Below are positions 17,187-25,911 of a DNA stretch of 64,000 nucleotides, piece by piece. Below the pieces are notes generated by a model, which was given only the letters and a program-made list of their open reading frames with translations, ran no database searches and had not been told where the DNA came from. This DNA is from an uncultured Lachnospiraceae bacterium (GTDB lineage: Bacteria > Bacillota > Clostridia > Lachnospirales > Lachnospiraceae), in the NCBI GenBank assembly GCA_951800685.1, contig CATOJY010000008.1, positions 1 through 64,000 on the forward strand, given 5' to 3'. Every line of letters starts with the position of its first letter. Within the stretch, counting starts at the first letter, position 1. A program made the translations under genes and the position numbers.

Positions 17187-17597
17187 ATGACCACTTTTCA
17201 ATATATACTGCTGGGATTTCTGGTGGTGTGTGCAATCTCTGTGAGTTTTTCACGCAATTTGCTCAACTCCATCCTGATTTATATGTCCTATAGTCTGATC
17301 ATGTCCATTCTCTGGGTATGTCTGGAGTCTCCGGATTTGGCTATCACAGAGGCTGCAGTGGGCGCAGGTGTGACCAGTATCCTCTTCTTTGCCACACTCA
17401 AAAAGATCCAGGCAATCCGTATCGAGAGCGAAAAGACAGAAACCAATGCGGGAAAAGACCGCGGCACCTCAGCGCAGGATAAGCAGGAAAACAATACGCA
17501 TACAATGCAGCGCATAAGCGAAAGCGGCATGCAGACAGCAAATGTCATCATGAACGACAGTGCGGAGGACAGAAAGGCGGAACCGGCACATGAGTAA
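17187..17597 (+). CDS. MbhD-like subunit (DUF4040)
   Basis: A 136-residue protein. Residues 1-80 hold about three membrane segments and match the MbhD/DUF4040 domain, including 'SPDLAITEAAVGAGVTSILF'. This domain equals part of the C-terminal extension of MrpA in canonical Mrp systems but is a separate protein in Mbh-type complexes. Residues 85-136 are a hydrophilic tail rich in Glu, Lys, Asn and Thr. AGGAGGCAATACGAA precedes the ATG. It overlaps the next gene by 8 bases. Confidence 0.85.
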   Translation: MTTFQYILLGFLVVCAISVSFSRNLLNSILIYMSYSLIMSILWVCLESPDLAITEAAVGAGVTSILFFATLKKIQAIRIESEKTETNAGKDRGTSAQDKQENNTHTMQRISESGMQTANVIMNDSAEDRKAEPAHE

Positions 17598-18552
17598 GCG
17601 AAAACCAAACGAAGAATATGACAAGACAATGGCAGGACGCTTTTTCAGGTGGCTTTCCGGCAGTAAGGATCCCTATCTGGATGAAATAGAAATGAAAGCC
17701 CAGGAACAGAAGATACTGCCCAGCGAGACGATTATCGAACGTATGCGGGAAGCGCAGATGCGCCGGGACAAAGTATATGACTCTGAGACCAACACACTGG
17801 CCCGGCTTTTCCATAAAATCTACGCTGCCAGCGCCGTTCTTTTCTGCATTGCACTGGTGGGCGTCCTTTTAGTGACAGTGTCCTATCTGCCGCCCAGCGG
17901 AAATGCAGATAATCCGGTGAACAACGTGGTGTCACAACGCTATATCGAAGATGGCCTGCAGGAAACAGGCGCACTCAATATCGTCTCCGGTATGATCCTG
18001 ACCTATAGGGCCTTCGACACCTTCGGAGAAACCAATGTGCTTTTTATCGCCACCTGCTGCGTCATGATCCTGCTGATGGTGGATGACGCGCTGCTCAAGA
18101 AACAGGAAGCCATGAGCGACCGTCGTTTTGAACCGAAAAATGACGCCATCCTGCAGGGAACGGCTTTTGTACTTACGCCGATCATCTTCCTATTCGGTAT
18201 CTATATCATCCTAAACGGTCACTTGTCTCCCGGTGGCGGCTTCTCTGGCGGCGCTATCATAGGGGCTGGGCTGATCCTATATACCAGCGCCTTTGGTTTC
18301 CATAAAACACAGCGTTTCTTTGACGAACATATCTATAAGATTGCGAAGATCACCGCGTTGTGCATGTACGGCCTAATCGGCACTTATTTCTATGTGACCG
18401 GAGCGAATGGCATTGAGAATCATATTCCCCTGGGTATTCCGGGGCGTATTTTAAGCAGTGGCATCATCCTTCCTATCAACTTCTGCGTTGGGCTGGAGGT
18501 TGCCTGTACTATGTATGCTTTCTACGCATTATTCAGAAGAGGAGGGCTATAG
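17590..18552 (+). CDS. fused MbhE-MnhB antiporter subunit
   Basis: A 320-residue protein. A basic cytoplasmic N-terminal segment (1-75) precedes one membrane segment. An MbhE-like region follows with 'GMILTYRAFDTFGETNVLF' (about 135-155), then an MnhB domain with 'GHLSPGGGFSGGAIIGAGLI' (about 215-240) and further membrane segments. In hyperthermophile Mbh complexes these are separate subunits and in Mrp they are MrpA C-terminus plus MrpB, so this is a fused form. The ATG at 17590 overlaps the preceding stop and has only a weak AAAGGCGGA site, consistent with translational coupling. Confidence 0.85.
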   Translation: MSKRKPNEEYDKTMAGRFFRWLSGSKDPYLDEIEMKAQEQKILPSETIIERMREAQMRRDKVYDSETNTLARLFHKIYAASAVLFCIALVGVLLVTVSYLPPSGNADNPVNNVVSQRYIEDGLQETGALNIVSGMILTYRAFDTFGETNVLFIATCCVMILLMVDDALLKKQEAMSDRRFEPKNDAILQGTAFVLTPIIFLFGIYIILNGHLSPGGGFSGGAIIGAGLILYTSAFGFHKTQRFFDEHIYKIAKITALCMYGLIGTYFYVTGANGIENHIPLGIPGRILSSGIILPINFCVGLEVACTMYAFYALFRRGGL

Positions 18553-18558
18553 GCGAAA

Positions 18559-18933
18559 ATGGGTCCTAATTTATTCATCAATTACGGCGAAGCGGTAGCT
18601 ATGCTCCTGTTTGGCATCGGATTTGGCAATCTGCTTCTGCAGCCAAATCTGATCAAGAAAATCATCGGCCTCAATATCATGGACACAGCCGTCTATCTTT
18701 TCCTGGCGGAAAAGGGGTATATTGCCGGGCGGGTAGCACCAATCATAGCTGACGGTGTTCAGGATATGGACGCCTATATCAATCCCATTCCCAGCGGCCT
18801 GGTGTTGACTGGTATCGTAGTATCTGTGTCTGTGTCTGCCCTGATGCTGGCATTGACGATACGGCTCTACAAGCGTTATCACACACTTGACCTGGACGTG
18901 ATTTCAAGACAGTTGAAAAAGGAGGGGCTGTAA
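18559..18933 (+). CDS. mrpC: Mrp-type subunit C (NuoK-like)
   Basis: A 124-residue protein with three membrane segments. It matches MrpC/MnhC, the homologue of complex I NuoK: 'KKIIGLNIMDTAVYLFLAEKG' carries the family's second-helix pattern, and 'INPIPSGLVLTGIVV' corresponds to the usual 'DPLPQALVLTAIVI' block. It probably contributes to the proton or cation path next to the antiporter-like subunits. Confidence 0.9.
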   Translation: MGPNLFINYGEAVAMLLFGIGFGNLLLQPNLIKKIIGLNIMDTAVYLFLAEKGYIAGRVAPIIADGVQDMDAYINPIPSGLVLTGIVVSVSVSALMLALTIRLYKRYHTLDLDVISRQLKKEGL

Positions 18934-18935
18934 AA

Positions 18936-20429
18936 ATGGACTTTGTACAGAACTTTCCCTGTTTTTCCATAATCCTGTGTCTCTTCGCCGGTATCATTAG
19001 TTCCGGCTTCAAAGATAAAGCCGCCCTGCGAATGAACACGGCTCTTCTGATCATTGTCACTTTCTTAAGCGGGGTTACCTTACTCTACACGCTGGATACC
19101 GGAGAATCTTTCGTCTACGTCATGGGAAAATTTCCTGCTCCATGGGGCAATGAAATCCGCGTTGGTGTGTTGGAGTCCCTGACAGCGCTTTTCTTCTGCG
19201 TGATCATGCTGCTGTCCTTGCTTGGCGGCAGACATAAGCTGTTGGAGGAGGTCGAGGCAGACAAAACCTATCTCTACTATGTGCTGACAGACTTGCTGCT
19301 CAGTTCTCTACTGGCTCTTGTCTACACAAACGATATGTTTACGGCTTATGTTTTCGTGGAAATCAATACCATTTCCGCCTGCGGTCTGATCATGATACGG
19401 CAAAACGGCCGTACTATAGAAGCCTCCGTCCGCTATATGATCATGAGTCTGTTAGGTTCCGGCCTGCTGCTTCTTGGGTTGTGCATGTTATACGACCTGA
19501 CCGGCCATCTACTCATGAGCAATATGAAAGAGTCGGTAGCACAGATTGCTGCAAACGGTCAATATGTGATTCCTCTGATCGTTTCAATCGTGTTGATGTC
19601 GGTAGGTATCTGTATCAAGAGCGCACTGTTTCCCTTCCACGCCTGGCTGCCCGATGCTTACGGCTATTCCACCGTATCTTCCGCCGCCATTCTCTCTAGT
19701 CTGGTGTCAAAAGGGTATATTTTTCTTCTGATCAAGATTATCTACCGGGTGATTGGTTTTGATATTTACCACGACACAAGAATCATCGACGTATTGTTCG
19801 CTTTCGGATTGATGGGAATGGTCTTCGGTTCTCTAAGCGCTATCCGGGAAAATGACATCCGCCGGATGATCGCCTACTCTTCTGTGGCGCAGATCGGTTA
19901 TATTTACATGGGATTCGGCATGGGAACGGAAGCAGGCATGACTGCCAGTATTTTTCATATCCTGTCCCACGCTGCCACCAAATCTCTGCTGTTTATCGCT
20001 GCCATCGGTTTGACGGATGTCTCCGGCGGCAGCCGTAAGTTTATTGAACTGACTGGAGCCGGCTACCGCAACAAATGGGCTGGTGCAGCATTCACGGTTG
20101 GCTCCCTTTCCATGGTTGGCGTACCGCTCTTTTCCGGTTTTATCAGCAAACTGTTATTCGCCCAGGCTGCCGTACAGAACCATACAAAAATGCTGCCTGC
20201 CTTGATTGTTCTGGGGATCAGTACAATTTTGAATGCCATCTATTTTATGAAAACTGTGATCCGCATTTATACCCCAGTAGGATACAGTGCTTATCCAAGT
20301 ATTACTTTTGTGAAAATGCGGATCTATGCCGTTACCCTGGTGGCCTTCATTTTATTAAACGTCATCTTAGGTATCAGTTCCCAGCCTGTGGTCGATATGA
20401 TCCGACAGGGACTTGCTATGTTTACGTAA
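18936..20429 (+). CDS. antiporter-like proton-conducting subunit 1 (MrpD/NuoN type)
   Basis: A 497-residue protein with about 14 membrane segments of the Proton_antipo_M family. Key charged residues are present: Glu in 'YVFVEINTISACG' (helix 5), Lys in 'CIKSALFPFHAWLPDAYG' (helix 7) and Lys in 'ILSSLVSKGYIF' (helix 8), the proton-path residues of complex I-like antiporter subunits. It starts two bases after the MrpC-type stop, with GGAGGGGCTGTAAAA before the ATG. The first of four such subunits in this operon. Confidence 0.9.
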   Translation: MDFVQNFPCFSIILCLFAGIISSGFKDKAALRMNTALLIIVTFLSGVTLLYTLDTGESFVYVMGKFPAPWGNEIRVGVLESLTALFFCVIMLLSLLGGRHKLLEEVEADKTYLYYVLTDLLLSSLLALVYTNDMFTAYVFVEINTISACGLIMIRQNGRTIEASVRYMIMSLLGSGLLLLGLCMLYDLTGHLLMSNMKESVAQIAANGQYVIPLIVSIVLMSVGICIKSALFPFHAWLPDAYGYSTVSSAAILSSLVSKGYIFLLIKIIYRVIGFDIYHDTRIIDVLFAFGLMGMVFGSLSAIRENDIRRMIAYSSVAQIGYIYMGFGMGTEAGMTASIFHILSHAATKSLLFIAAIGLTDVSGGSRKFIELTGAGYRNKWAGAAFTVGSLSMVGVPLFSGFISKLLFAQAAVQNHTKMLPALIVLGISTILNAIYFMKTVIRIYTPVGYSAYPSITFVKMRIYAVTLVAFILLNVILGISSQPVVDMIRQGLAMFT

Positions 20430-20480
20430 AAATTAATTGCAAGAAATTATTTTCCTACATTATAAGAAGGGATTGATGAC

Positions 20481-22010
20481 ATGTATCTCATTCTTTTATC
20501 TATCGTCGTACCGGTACTGGCTGGCATATGTCTGTTAGTAGCTCCGGAATCTTCAATAAAAACTGCACCAGGCAAAGAACATAACCTGGGAAAAGCGCCA
20601 GGTTCCACTAGCCACAGAGCATGGCTTCTTGTAACGGTGGGAGCCGTTTATCTTCTGACAGGTACCCTGCTGGTCTGCGCGCTGGCTGCTGCCCGCGATG
20701 TAACTTTCACGCTTTTTCATCTCACCGCGTCATTGCCCATCTGCTTTCGCATCGACGAAATCAGTGTGCTGTTCGCAGCGCTGACACTGACCGTATTCCT
20801 GTGCGCTGGTTTCTTTTCCTTTGAGTACATGAAGCACGAAAGCAAGGAAAAGCGTTATTATGGATTCTATCTGATCATGTTCGGAGTGCTCAATGCGCTC
20901 TGTTTTGCGGGAAATCTGATCACCTTTTATCTGTTTTTCGAAATGCTGACCCTCTCCTCTATGCCGCTGGTGCTGCATAACGGCAGTCGGGAGGCTATTA
21001 TGGCTGGATTGAAATATCTGTTCTACTCCTTATGCGGCGCTTATATGGCACTGTTTAGCATCTATTTTATCTGGAAAAACAGCGAAACACTGATATTCAC
21101 AGCGGGCGGTGTACTGCATGCTGCATCTGCAGACAACAATGCCGGCATTCTTCTGACTGCTGCCTTCGTTATGCTTCTGGGATTCGGTGTCAAGGCCGGT
21201 ATGTTCCCGATGCACGCCTGGCTGCCTGCCGCGCACCCGGTCGCGCCTGCTCCAGCCTCCGCCGTCCTCTCCGCCGTTATTGTTAAAGCAGGTGTATTGG
21301 CGGTAGTACGCGTGGTCTATTATATCTTTGGGCCGGACTTTCTGCGGGGTACATGGGTACAGACGGCATGGATCATACTCACACTGATCACCATATTTAT
21401 GGGATCCATGCTGGCTTACCGGGAACCCGTGCTCAAAAAGCGCCTGGCCTACTCCACAGTAAGCCAGCTCTCCTATATCCTGTTCGGTCTGTCGGTAATG
21501 AATGCGGCTTCTGTCACCGGCGGGCTGCTTCATGCATTGGCTCACGCCTTTATCAAGTCGGCTCTGTTCCTTGTGGCAGGCGCCATCATCTATCGCACCG
21601 GCAGGACACGTGTGGATGAGCTGCGTGGGATCGGTAAGGAAATGCCTCTTACCATGTGGTGTTATACAATCGTATCGCTTGGGCTGATCGGCATCCCTCC
21701 CACAGGCGGTTTCATCAGTAAATGGTATCTGGCCGTTGGCAGCCTGCAAAGCGGCCTTTCCGTCTTTCGTTGGCTCGGACCAGTAGTATTACTTGTCAGC
21801 GCGCTTCTGACAGCAGGTTATCTGCTGCCACTCACGCTTCATGGCTTTCTGCCGGGCGCAGATTACGATTATTCCCGCTTGGAAAAACAGGAGCCTTCCC
21901 CCTGGATGACAGTTCCAATCTTGTTTTTGACAATACTGTCGGTTTTGATCGGACTGTTTCCAAATGTAGTCACTAACTGGCTGATTGGGTTTGTTCATAT
22001 ACTCGTATAA
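20481..22010 (+). CDS. antiporter-like proton-conducting subunit 2
   Basis: A 509-residue, multi-spanning Proton_antipo_M protein. Conserved Glu in 'YLFFEMLTLSSMPLV', Lys in 'GVKAGMFPMHAWLPAAHPV' and Lys in 'VLSAVIVKAGVLAVV' suggest an active channel. A hydrophilic loop between the first two membrane segments (about 25-50) is unusual. A short hairpin GTGGGA/TCCCAC (22019-22038) separates it from the next gene. Confidence 0.9.
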   Translation: MYLILLSIVVPVLAGICLLVAPESSIKTAPGKEHNLGKAPGSTSHRAWLLVTVGAVYLLTGTLLVCALAAARDVTFTLFHLTASLPICFRIDEISVLFAALTLTVFLCAGFFSFEYMKHESKEKRYYGFYLIMFGVLNALCFAGNLITFYLFFEMLTLSSMPLVLHNGSREAIMAGLKYLFYSLCGAYMALFSIYFIWKNSETLIFTAGGVLHAASADNNAGILLTAAFVMLLGFGVKAGMFPMHAWLPAAHPVAPAPASAVLSAVIVKAGVLAVVRVVYYIFGPDFLRGTWVQTAWIILTLITIFMGSMLAYREPVLKKRLAYSTVSQLSYILFGLSVMNAASVTGGLLHALAHAFIKSALFLVAGAIIYRTGRTRVDELRGIGKEMPLTMWCYTIVSLGLIGIPPTGGFISKWYLAVGSLQSGLSVFRWLGPVVLLVSALLTAGYLLPLTLHGFLPGADYDYSRLEKQEPSPWMTVPILFLTILSVLIGLFPNVVTNWLIGFVHILV

Positions 22011-22072
22011 GCCGATCCGTGGGAAAGCAATGTCCCACTTTACAGGCAAATTCAAAAAAAGGACAAAATGCT

Positions 22073-23542
22073 ATGATTATACTGGTAATTTTAATTCCTA
22101 TAATTACAGGCGCACTGGTGCCGATGCTTTCTTTTAAAAAGCGTTGGCATATGGAAGTCTTTCTGGAAGGCGCAGTCATCCTAAACAGCATTCTGGTATG
22201 GTATCTGCTGTTACATCACTCGGACAGCACCTTCCTGTTGGCACATTTTACAGGCGACCTGTCTATCTGCTTTAAGGTGGACGGCATGGGCATGGTCTTC
22301 GCCGGACTTGTCTCCGCGCTGTGGCCCTTCGCCACCCTGTATGCCTTTGAATATATGACGAAAGAAGAGCACGAGAAGATCTTTTTTCTCTTCTATACCA
22401 TGACTTATGGCATCACACTAGGTATTGCACTGGCAGCCAATCTGCTGACCATGTATTTCTTCTACGAACTGCTGACGCTGGTGACTGTGCCGCTCGTCAT
22501 GCACACTCTGACCAGGGAAGCAATTCTGGCCAGCCGGAAATATCTGTACTATTCGCTAGGCGGCGCTGCGTTTGCCTTTATTGGATTGATCATGATCATC
22601 ATCTACGGCACTACCACCGATTTTATCTTGGGTGGTGTACTGGATCTGAACAAAATCGGAGAGCGCACCAATATCCTCTTATTCGTCTATGTAATGGCTT
22701 TCATGGGCTTCGGTGTCAAGGCCGCCGTCTGCCCTTTTAACTCCTGGCTGCCTCAGGCCGGTGTCGCACCTACCCCGGTAACGGCACTTCTTCATGCCGT
22801 GGCTGTTGTCAAATCCGGCGCCTTCGCAATCATCCGTCTAACCTATTACAGCTTCGGCGTTGACTTTCTGAAAGGCACCTGGGCACAGACTACCGTCATG
22901 CTGGTTGTCATGTTTACCATCGTGTACGGCTGCAGCCGGGCCGTCAAGGAAACACACCTAAAACGGCGGCTGGCCTACTCCACCATCAGCAATCTTTCCT
23001 ATATCCTGTTTGGCGTCACGATCATGACGCCCCTGGGACTGGTAGGCGCGCTGACCCATTTGATCTTTCATGCGGTAATCAAGATCTGCTCCTTCTTCTG
23101 CGCCGGCGCTATTATCCACCAGACGGAGAAGCAATACGTGCATGAACTAAACGGCATGGGCTATAAAATGCCTTGTGTCTTCGGTGTCTTCACCGTATCT
23201 GCTCTGGCACTAATGGGGGTTCCCGGATTAGCCGGTTTTATCAGCAAGTGGAATCTTGCTTCCGCCGCTGTAGAAAGCGGCAACCTGGTGGCATATTTCG
23301 GGATTGCCTGCCTGCTAATCTCCGCCCTGCTGACTGCAATTTATATGCTGACCATCGTGGTACGGGCCTTTTTCCCTGGGAACGGTCCTCTGGAGATCCA
23401 GGCAGCGGATATCAAAGATCCTAATTGGAAAATGCTTCTCCCGCTATTTGTATTTACGTTTTTCATCCTTACGTTTGGTCTATATTCCCAGCCTCTTACA
23501 GATTTCTTCCGTGATGTGGCAGCTGGGCTGTATACCTTTTAA
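22073..23542 (+). CDS. antiporter-like proton-conducting subunit 3
   Basis: A 489-residue Proton_antipo_M protein. Helix 5 Glu ('YFFYELLTLVTVPLV'), helix 7 Lys ('GVKAAVCPFNSWLPQAG') and helix 8 Lys ('LLHAVAVVKSGAFAI') are all kept. It is close in pattern to subunit 2, so the two probably arose by duplication and diverged. The open frame extends upstream to 22019, but AAAGGA before the ATG at 22073 and a hydrophobic N terminus starting there select this start. Confidence 0.9.
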   Translation: MIILVILIPIITGALVPMLSFKKRWHMEVFLEGAVILNSILVWYLLLHHSDSTFLLAHFTGDLSICFKVDGMGMVFAGLVSALWPFATLYAFEYMTKEEHEKIFFLFYTMTYGITLGIALAANLLTMYFFYELLTLVTVPLVMHTLTREAILASRKYLYYSLGGAAFAFIGLIMIIIYGTTTDFILGGVLDLNKIGERTNILLFVYVMAFMGFGVKAAVCPFNSWLPQAGVAPTPVTALLHAVAVVKSGAFAIIRLTYYSFGVDFLKGTWAQTTVMLVVMFTIVYGCSRAVKETHLKRRLAYSTISNLSYILFGVTIMTPLGLVGALTHLIFHAVIKICSFFCAGAIIHQTEKQYVHELNGMGYKMPCVFGVFTVSALALMGVPGLAGFISKWNLASAAVESGNLVAYFGIACLLISALLTAIYMLTIVVRAFFPGNGPLEIQAADIKDPNWKMLLPLFVFTFFILTFGLYSQPLTDFFRDVAAGLYTF

Positions 23543-23598
23543 CAAAACGATGGTAACAGCAGAGAAATAACTCCACTATGATCAGAAAGGCATTTATT

Positions 23599-25842
23599 AT
23601 GATTACATTGACCAATCTCCTCCTATATACCGTAATCTTCGGTCCAATGGCCGCCGGAATTTTCAGCTACATTCTGGGTCGGTTCCAGAAAGATCTGCGC
23701 AGCCGGTTTGCCAATCTGGTGACAGGTTTGACCTTCTGCGTTTTCCTGTATCTGTTTCTGCAGATGCTCACACCTGAACAAGCGTCTCCCGCTATAACCA
23801 GATTCCAGGCGGATATTCCCGAAATCTGCGGCATGGGGCTTCACTTCACATTGGACGGCTTCCGGGCTTTATACGGCACGATTGCTGCGTTTATGTGGTT
23901 CATGAGCACGCTTTTTTCGAAAGAATATTTGAGCCATTATCGTAACCGCAACCGCTATTATCTGTTTCTGCTTGTGACGTTGGGGGCGACGGAAGGCGTT
24001 TTACTCTCTGCCGATTTCTATACAACTTTCATCTTCTTCGAAATCATGTCCTTCACTTCTTATGTGTGGGTGGCGCATGATGAGAAAAAGGAGTCTCTGC
24101 GTGCCGCCGCCACTTATCTCGCCGTGGCGGTAATCGGCGGGCTGGTGATGTTAATGGGAATCTTCCTGCTCTATGATGTGACAGGGACATTGTTCTTCGA
24201 TGAGCTAACTGGCGTCTTTCAAACTTATAGTGCAGGGGATACCCTTACACATGCCACGATCACCGTACAGGATTTGGCCTTCGGCTCACAAAGCGTTTCG
24301 TCTGCCTCGATCCAATTGTGGACCGCCGGTCTCTGCCTGCTGTTCGGTTTCGGAGCCAAGGCTGGCGTCTTTCCCCTCCATATCTGGCTGCCCAAAGCCC
24401 ATCCTGTGGCTCCCGCTCCAGCTTCCGCCCTGCTTTCCGGCATTTTGACAAAAGCCGGCATGTATGGCATTCTGATCCTGACTGCATATCTTTTCTCAGG
24501 CAGCACCGTCTGGGGTGATATGATCCTGCTTCTGGGTGTCTGCACAATGATTGTCGGTGCGGTCCTGGCACTTTTTTCTATCGATTTGAAAAGAACGTTG
24601 GCATGTTCCTCTGTCTCGCAGATCGGTTTTATTCTGGTAGGCGTTGGCATATCCGGGCTCATGGGTGCAGAAAACCTCATTGCCGTGCGCGGCAGCATAC
24701 TTCACATGGTCAACCACTCCCTGATCAAATTGGTGTTGTTTATGGCCGCAGGTGTTATCTTTATGAATGTGCATACGTTGGATCTAAATGCCCTGCGTGG
24801 CATCGGCCGTAAGAAACCACTGCTTCATTATATCTTCCTGATGGGTGCACTTGGGATTAGCGGTGTGCCGCTCTGGAATGGTTATATCAGCAAAACCCTG
24901 CTCCATGAAAGTATTGTGGAATATACAAAACTCGTTGCGACGGGAAGCCACTCCGCTATGTCTGACCCATCTGGCATAACCGCTATTTCCACTCTGGCTA
25001 ATACAGGAAGTATGTTCAGTATCAGCACTCTACACTGGATTGAATGGGCCTTTCTGGTCAGTGGCGGATTGACAGTCGCTTATATGACGAAGCTGTACGT
25101 CTCTCTCTTTATAGAAAAAAACATAGACGCATCCATCCAGGCAAAATATGATGCTCTCAAAGGAACTTATATGAATAAAGTCAGCGCTGTCGCCTTGACG
25201 CTCAGTGCCACATTGCTGCCGCTGATGGGATTTTTCCCTTATGCTATAATGGACAGATTAGCCGGCGCAGGGCAGGGATTTATGAATGTGGAAGAAACAG
25301 AGCTGACTGTTTCCTATTTCTCGCTGACAAATCTAAAGGGTGCTGCGATTTCACTGGCAATCGGCGCGGTCATTTATGGAGTCGTAGTCAGATTGTGGAT
25401 GATGAGAGAGCATAAATACATCAACCGCTGGAACAGCTACTTAGACCTGGAAGACCGTTTCTATCGGCCCCTGCTGCAGCAAACGCTGCCTTTCGTGTTT
25501 GGTGTGGTCTGCCGTGTGTTGGACAGCCTCGTGGATACGTTCATCGTATTGCTGCGCAAAACACTCTACCGGGACAGCAAACTGCCACAGGAATTACCGG
25601 AAGGAACCGCGTTGACCCATATGTGCGCCTGCATTGCTTCCTTTTTCCAACATGCAGCTAACCTGACTTACCGCAGAAAACGGCCGGCCAATACAGATTA
25701 TGACCATAAGTTCGCTATGATCCACGAGGAATGGTCCGAAAACAGCACTATGATTGCGAGAAGTATGTCTTTTGGACTGCTGTTGTTCTGTATTGGATTG
25801 ATCCTGATGATCGCCTACTTATTTGTGATGGATATTTTCTAA
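23599..25842 (+). CDS. large antiporter-like proton-conducting subunit 4
   Basis: A 747-residue protein, the largest antiporter-like subunit. The core (to about residue 520) carries Glu in 'FIFFEIMSFTSYVWV', Lys in 'GAKAGVFPLHIWLPKAHPV' and Lys in 'LLSGILTKAGMYGI'. The C-terminal 220 residues add further membrane helices and an amphipathic region ('YLDLEDRFYRPLLQQTLPF'), resembling the lateral arm of NuoL/HyfB-type subunits rather than MrpA, whose MbhD/MbhE parts are separate here. ATG 23599 is preferred to 23578 because AAAGG lies 8 bases before it. It is the last gene of the operon. Confidence 0.88.
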   Translation: MITLTNLLLYTVIFGPMAAGIFSYILGRFQKDLRSRFANLVTGLTFCVFLYLFLQMLTPEQASPAITRFQADIPEICGMGLHFTLDGFRALYGTIAAFMWFMSTLFSKEYLSHYRNRNRYYLFLLVTLGATEGVLLSADFYTTFIFFEIMSFTSYVWVAHDEKKESLRAAATYLAVAVIGGLVMLMGIFLLYDVTGTLFFDELTGVFQTYSAGDTLTHATITVQDLAFGSQSVSSASIQLWTAGLCLLFGFGAKAGVFPLHIWLPKAHPVAPAPASALLSGILTKAGMYGILILTAYLFSGSTVWGDMILLLGVCTMIVGAVLALFSIDLKRTLACSSVSQIGFILVGVGISGLMGAENLIAVRGSILHMVNHSLIKLVLFMAAGVIFMNVHTLDLNALRGIGRKKPLLHYIFLMGALGISGVPLWNGYISKTLLHESIVEYTKLVATGSHSAMSDPSGITAISTLANTGSMFSISTLHWIEWAFLVSGGLTVAYMTKLYVSLFIEKNIDASIQAKYDALKGTYMNKVSAVALTLSATLLPLMGFFPYAIMDRLAGAGQGFMNVEETELTVSYFSLTNLKGAAISLAIGAVIYGVVVRLWMMREHKYINRWNSYLDLEDRFYRPLLQQTLPFVFGVVCRVLDSLVDTFIVLLRKTLYRDSKLPQELPEGTALTHMCACIASFFQHAANLTYRRKRPANTDYDHKFAMIHEEWSENSTMIARSMSFGLLLFCIGLILMIAYLFVMDIF

Positions 25843-25854
25843 ATAATACGCCAA

Positions 25855-25900
25855 AATAATGCCGGAACGGCTCTCACTTGCAAAGCCGCCCGGCATTATT
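25855..25900. terminator. bidirectional terminator between convergent operons
   Basis: AATAATGCCGG (25855-25865) pairs perfectly with CCGGCATTATT (25890-25900), with an inner CGGCT/AGCCG stem. It lies between the rightward antiporter operon and the leftward surface-protein gene. T-rich sequence follows on the minus strand; the plus-strand tract is weak. Confidence 0.72.
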
Positions 25901-25911
25901 GCTTCCTAGAC

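Noticed and set aside
21030..21749. 239-codon frame opposite antiporter-like subunit 2
   Set aside because: Antisense to a clear multi-spanning membrane protein; composition (Gln, His, Arg, Cys) is typical of the reverse strand of hydrophobic genes.
22019..22038. GTGGGA/TCCCAC hairpin as a terminator within the antiporter operon
   Set aside because: Short stem with a weak following T-tract, and the next gene continues the same complex; at most an intercistronic mRNA element.
15842..25842. Interpretation as a membrane-bound hydrogenase or complex I
   Set aside because: No hydrogenase, NuoB/C/D/I-like or iron-sulfur subunit genes in the operon; only the antiporter-type membrane part is present.
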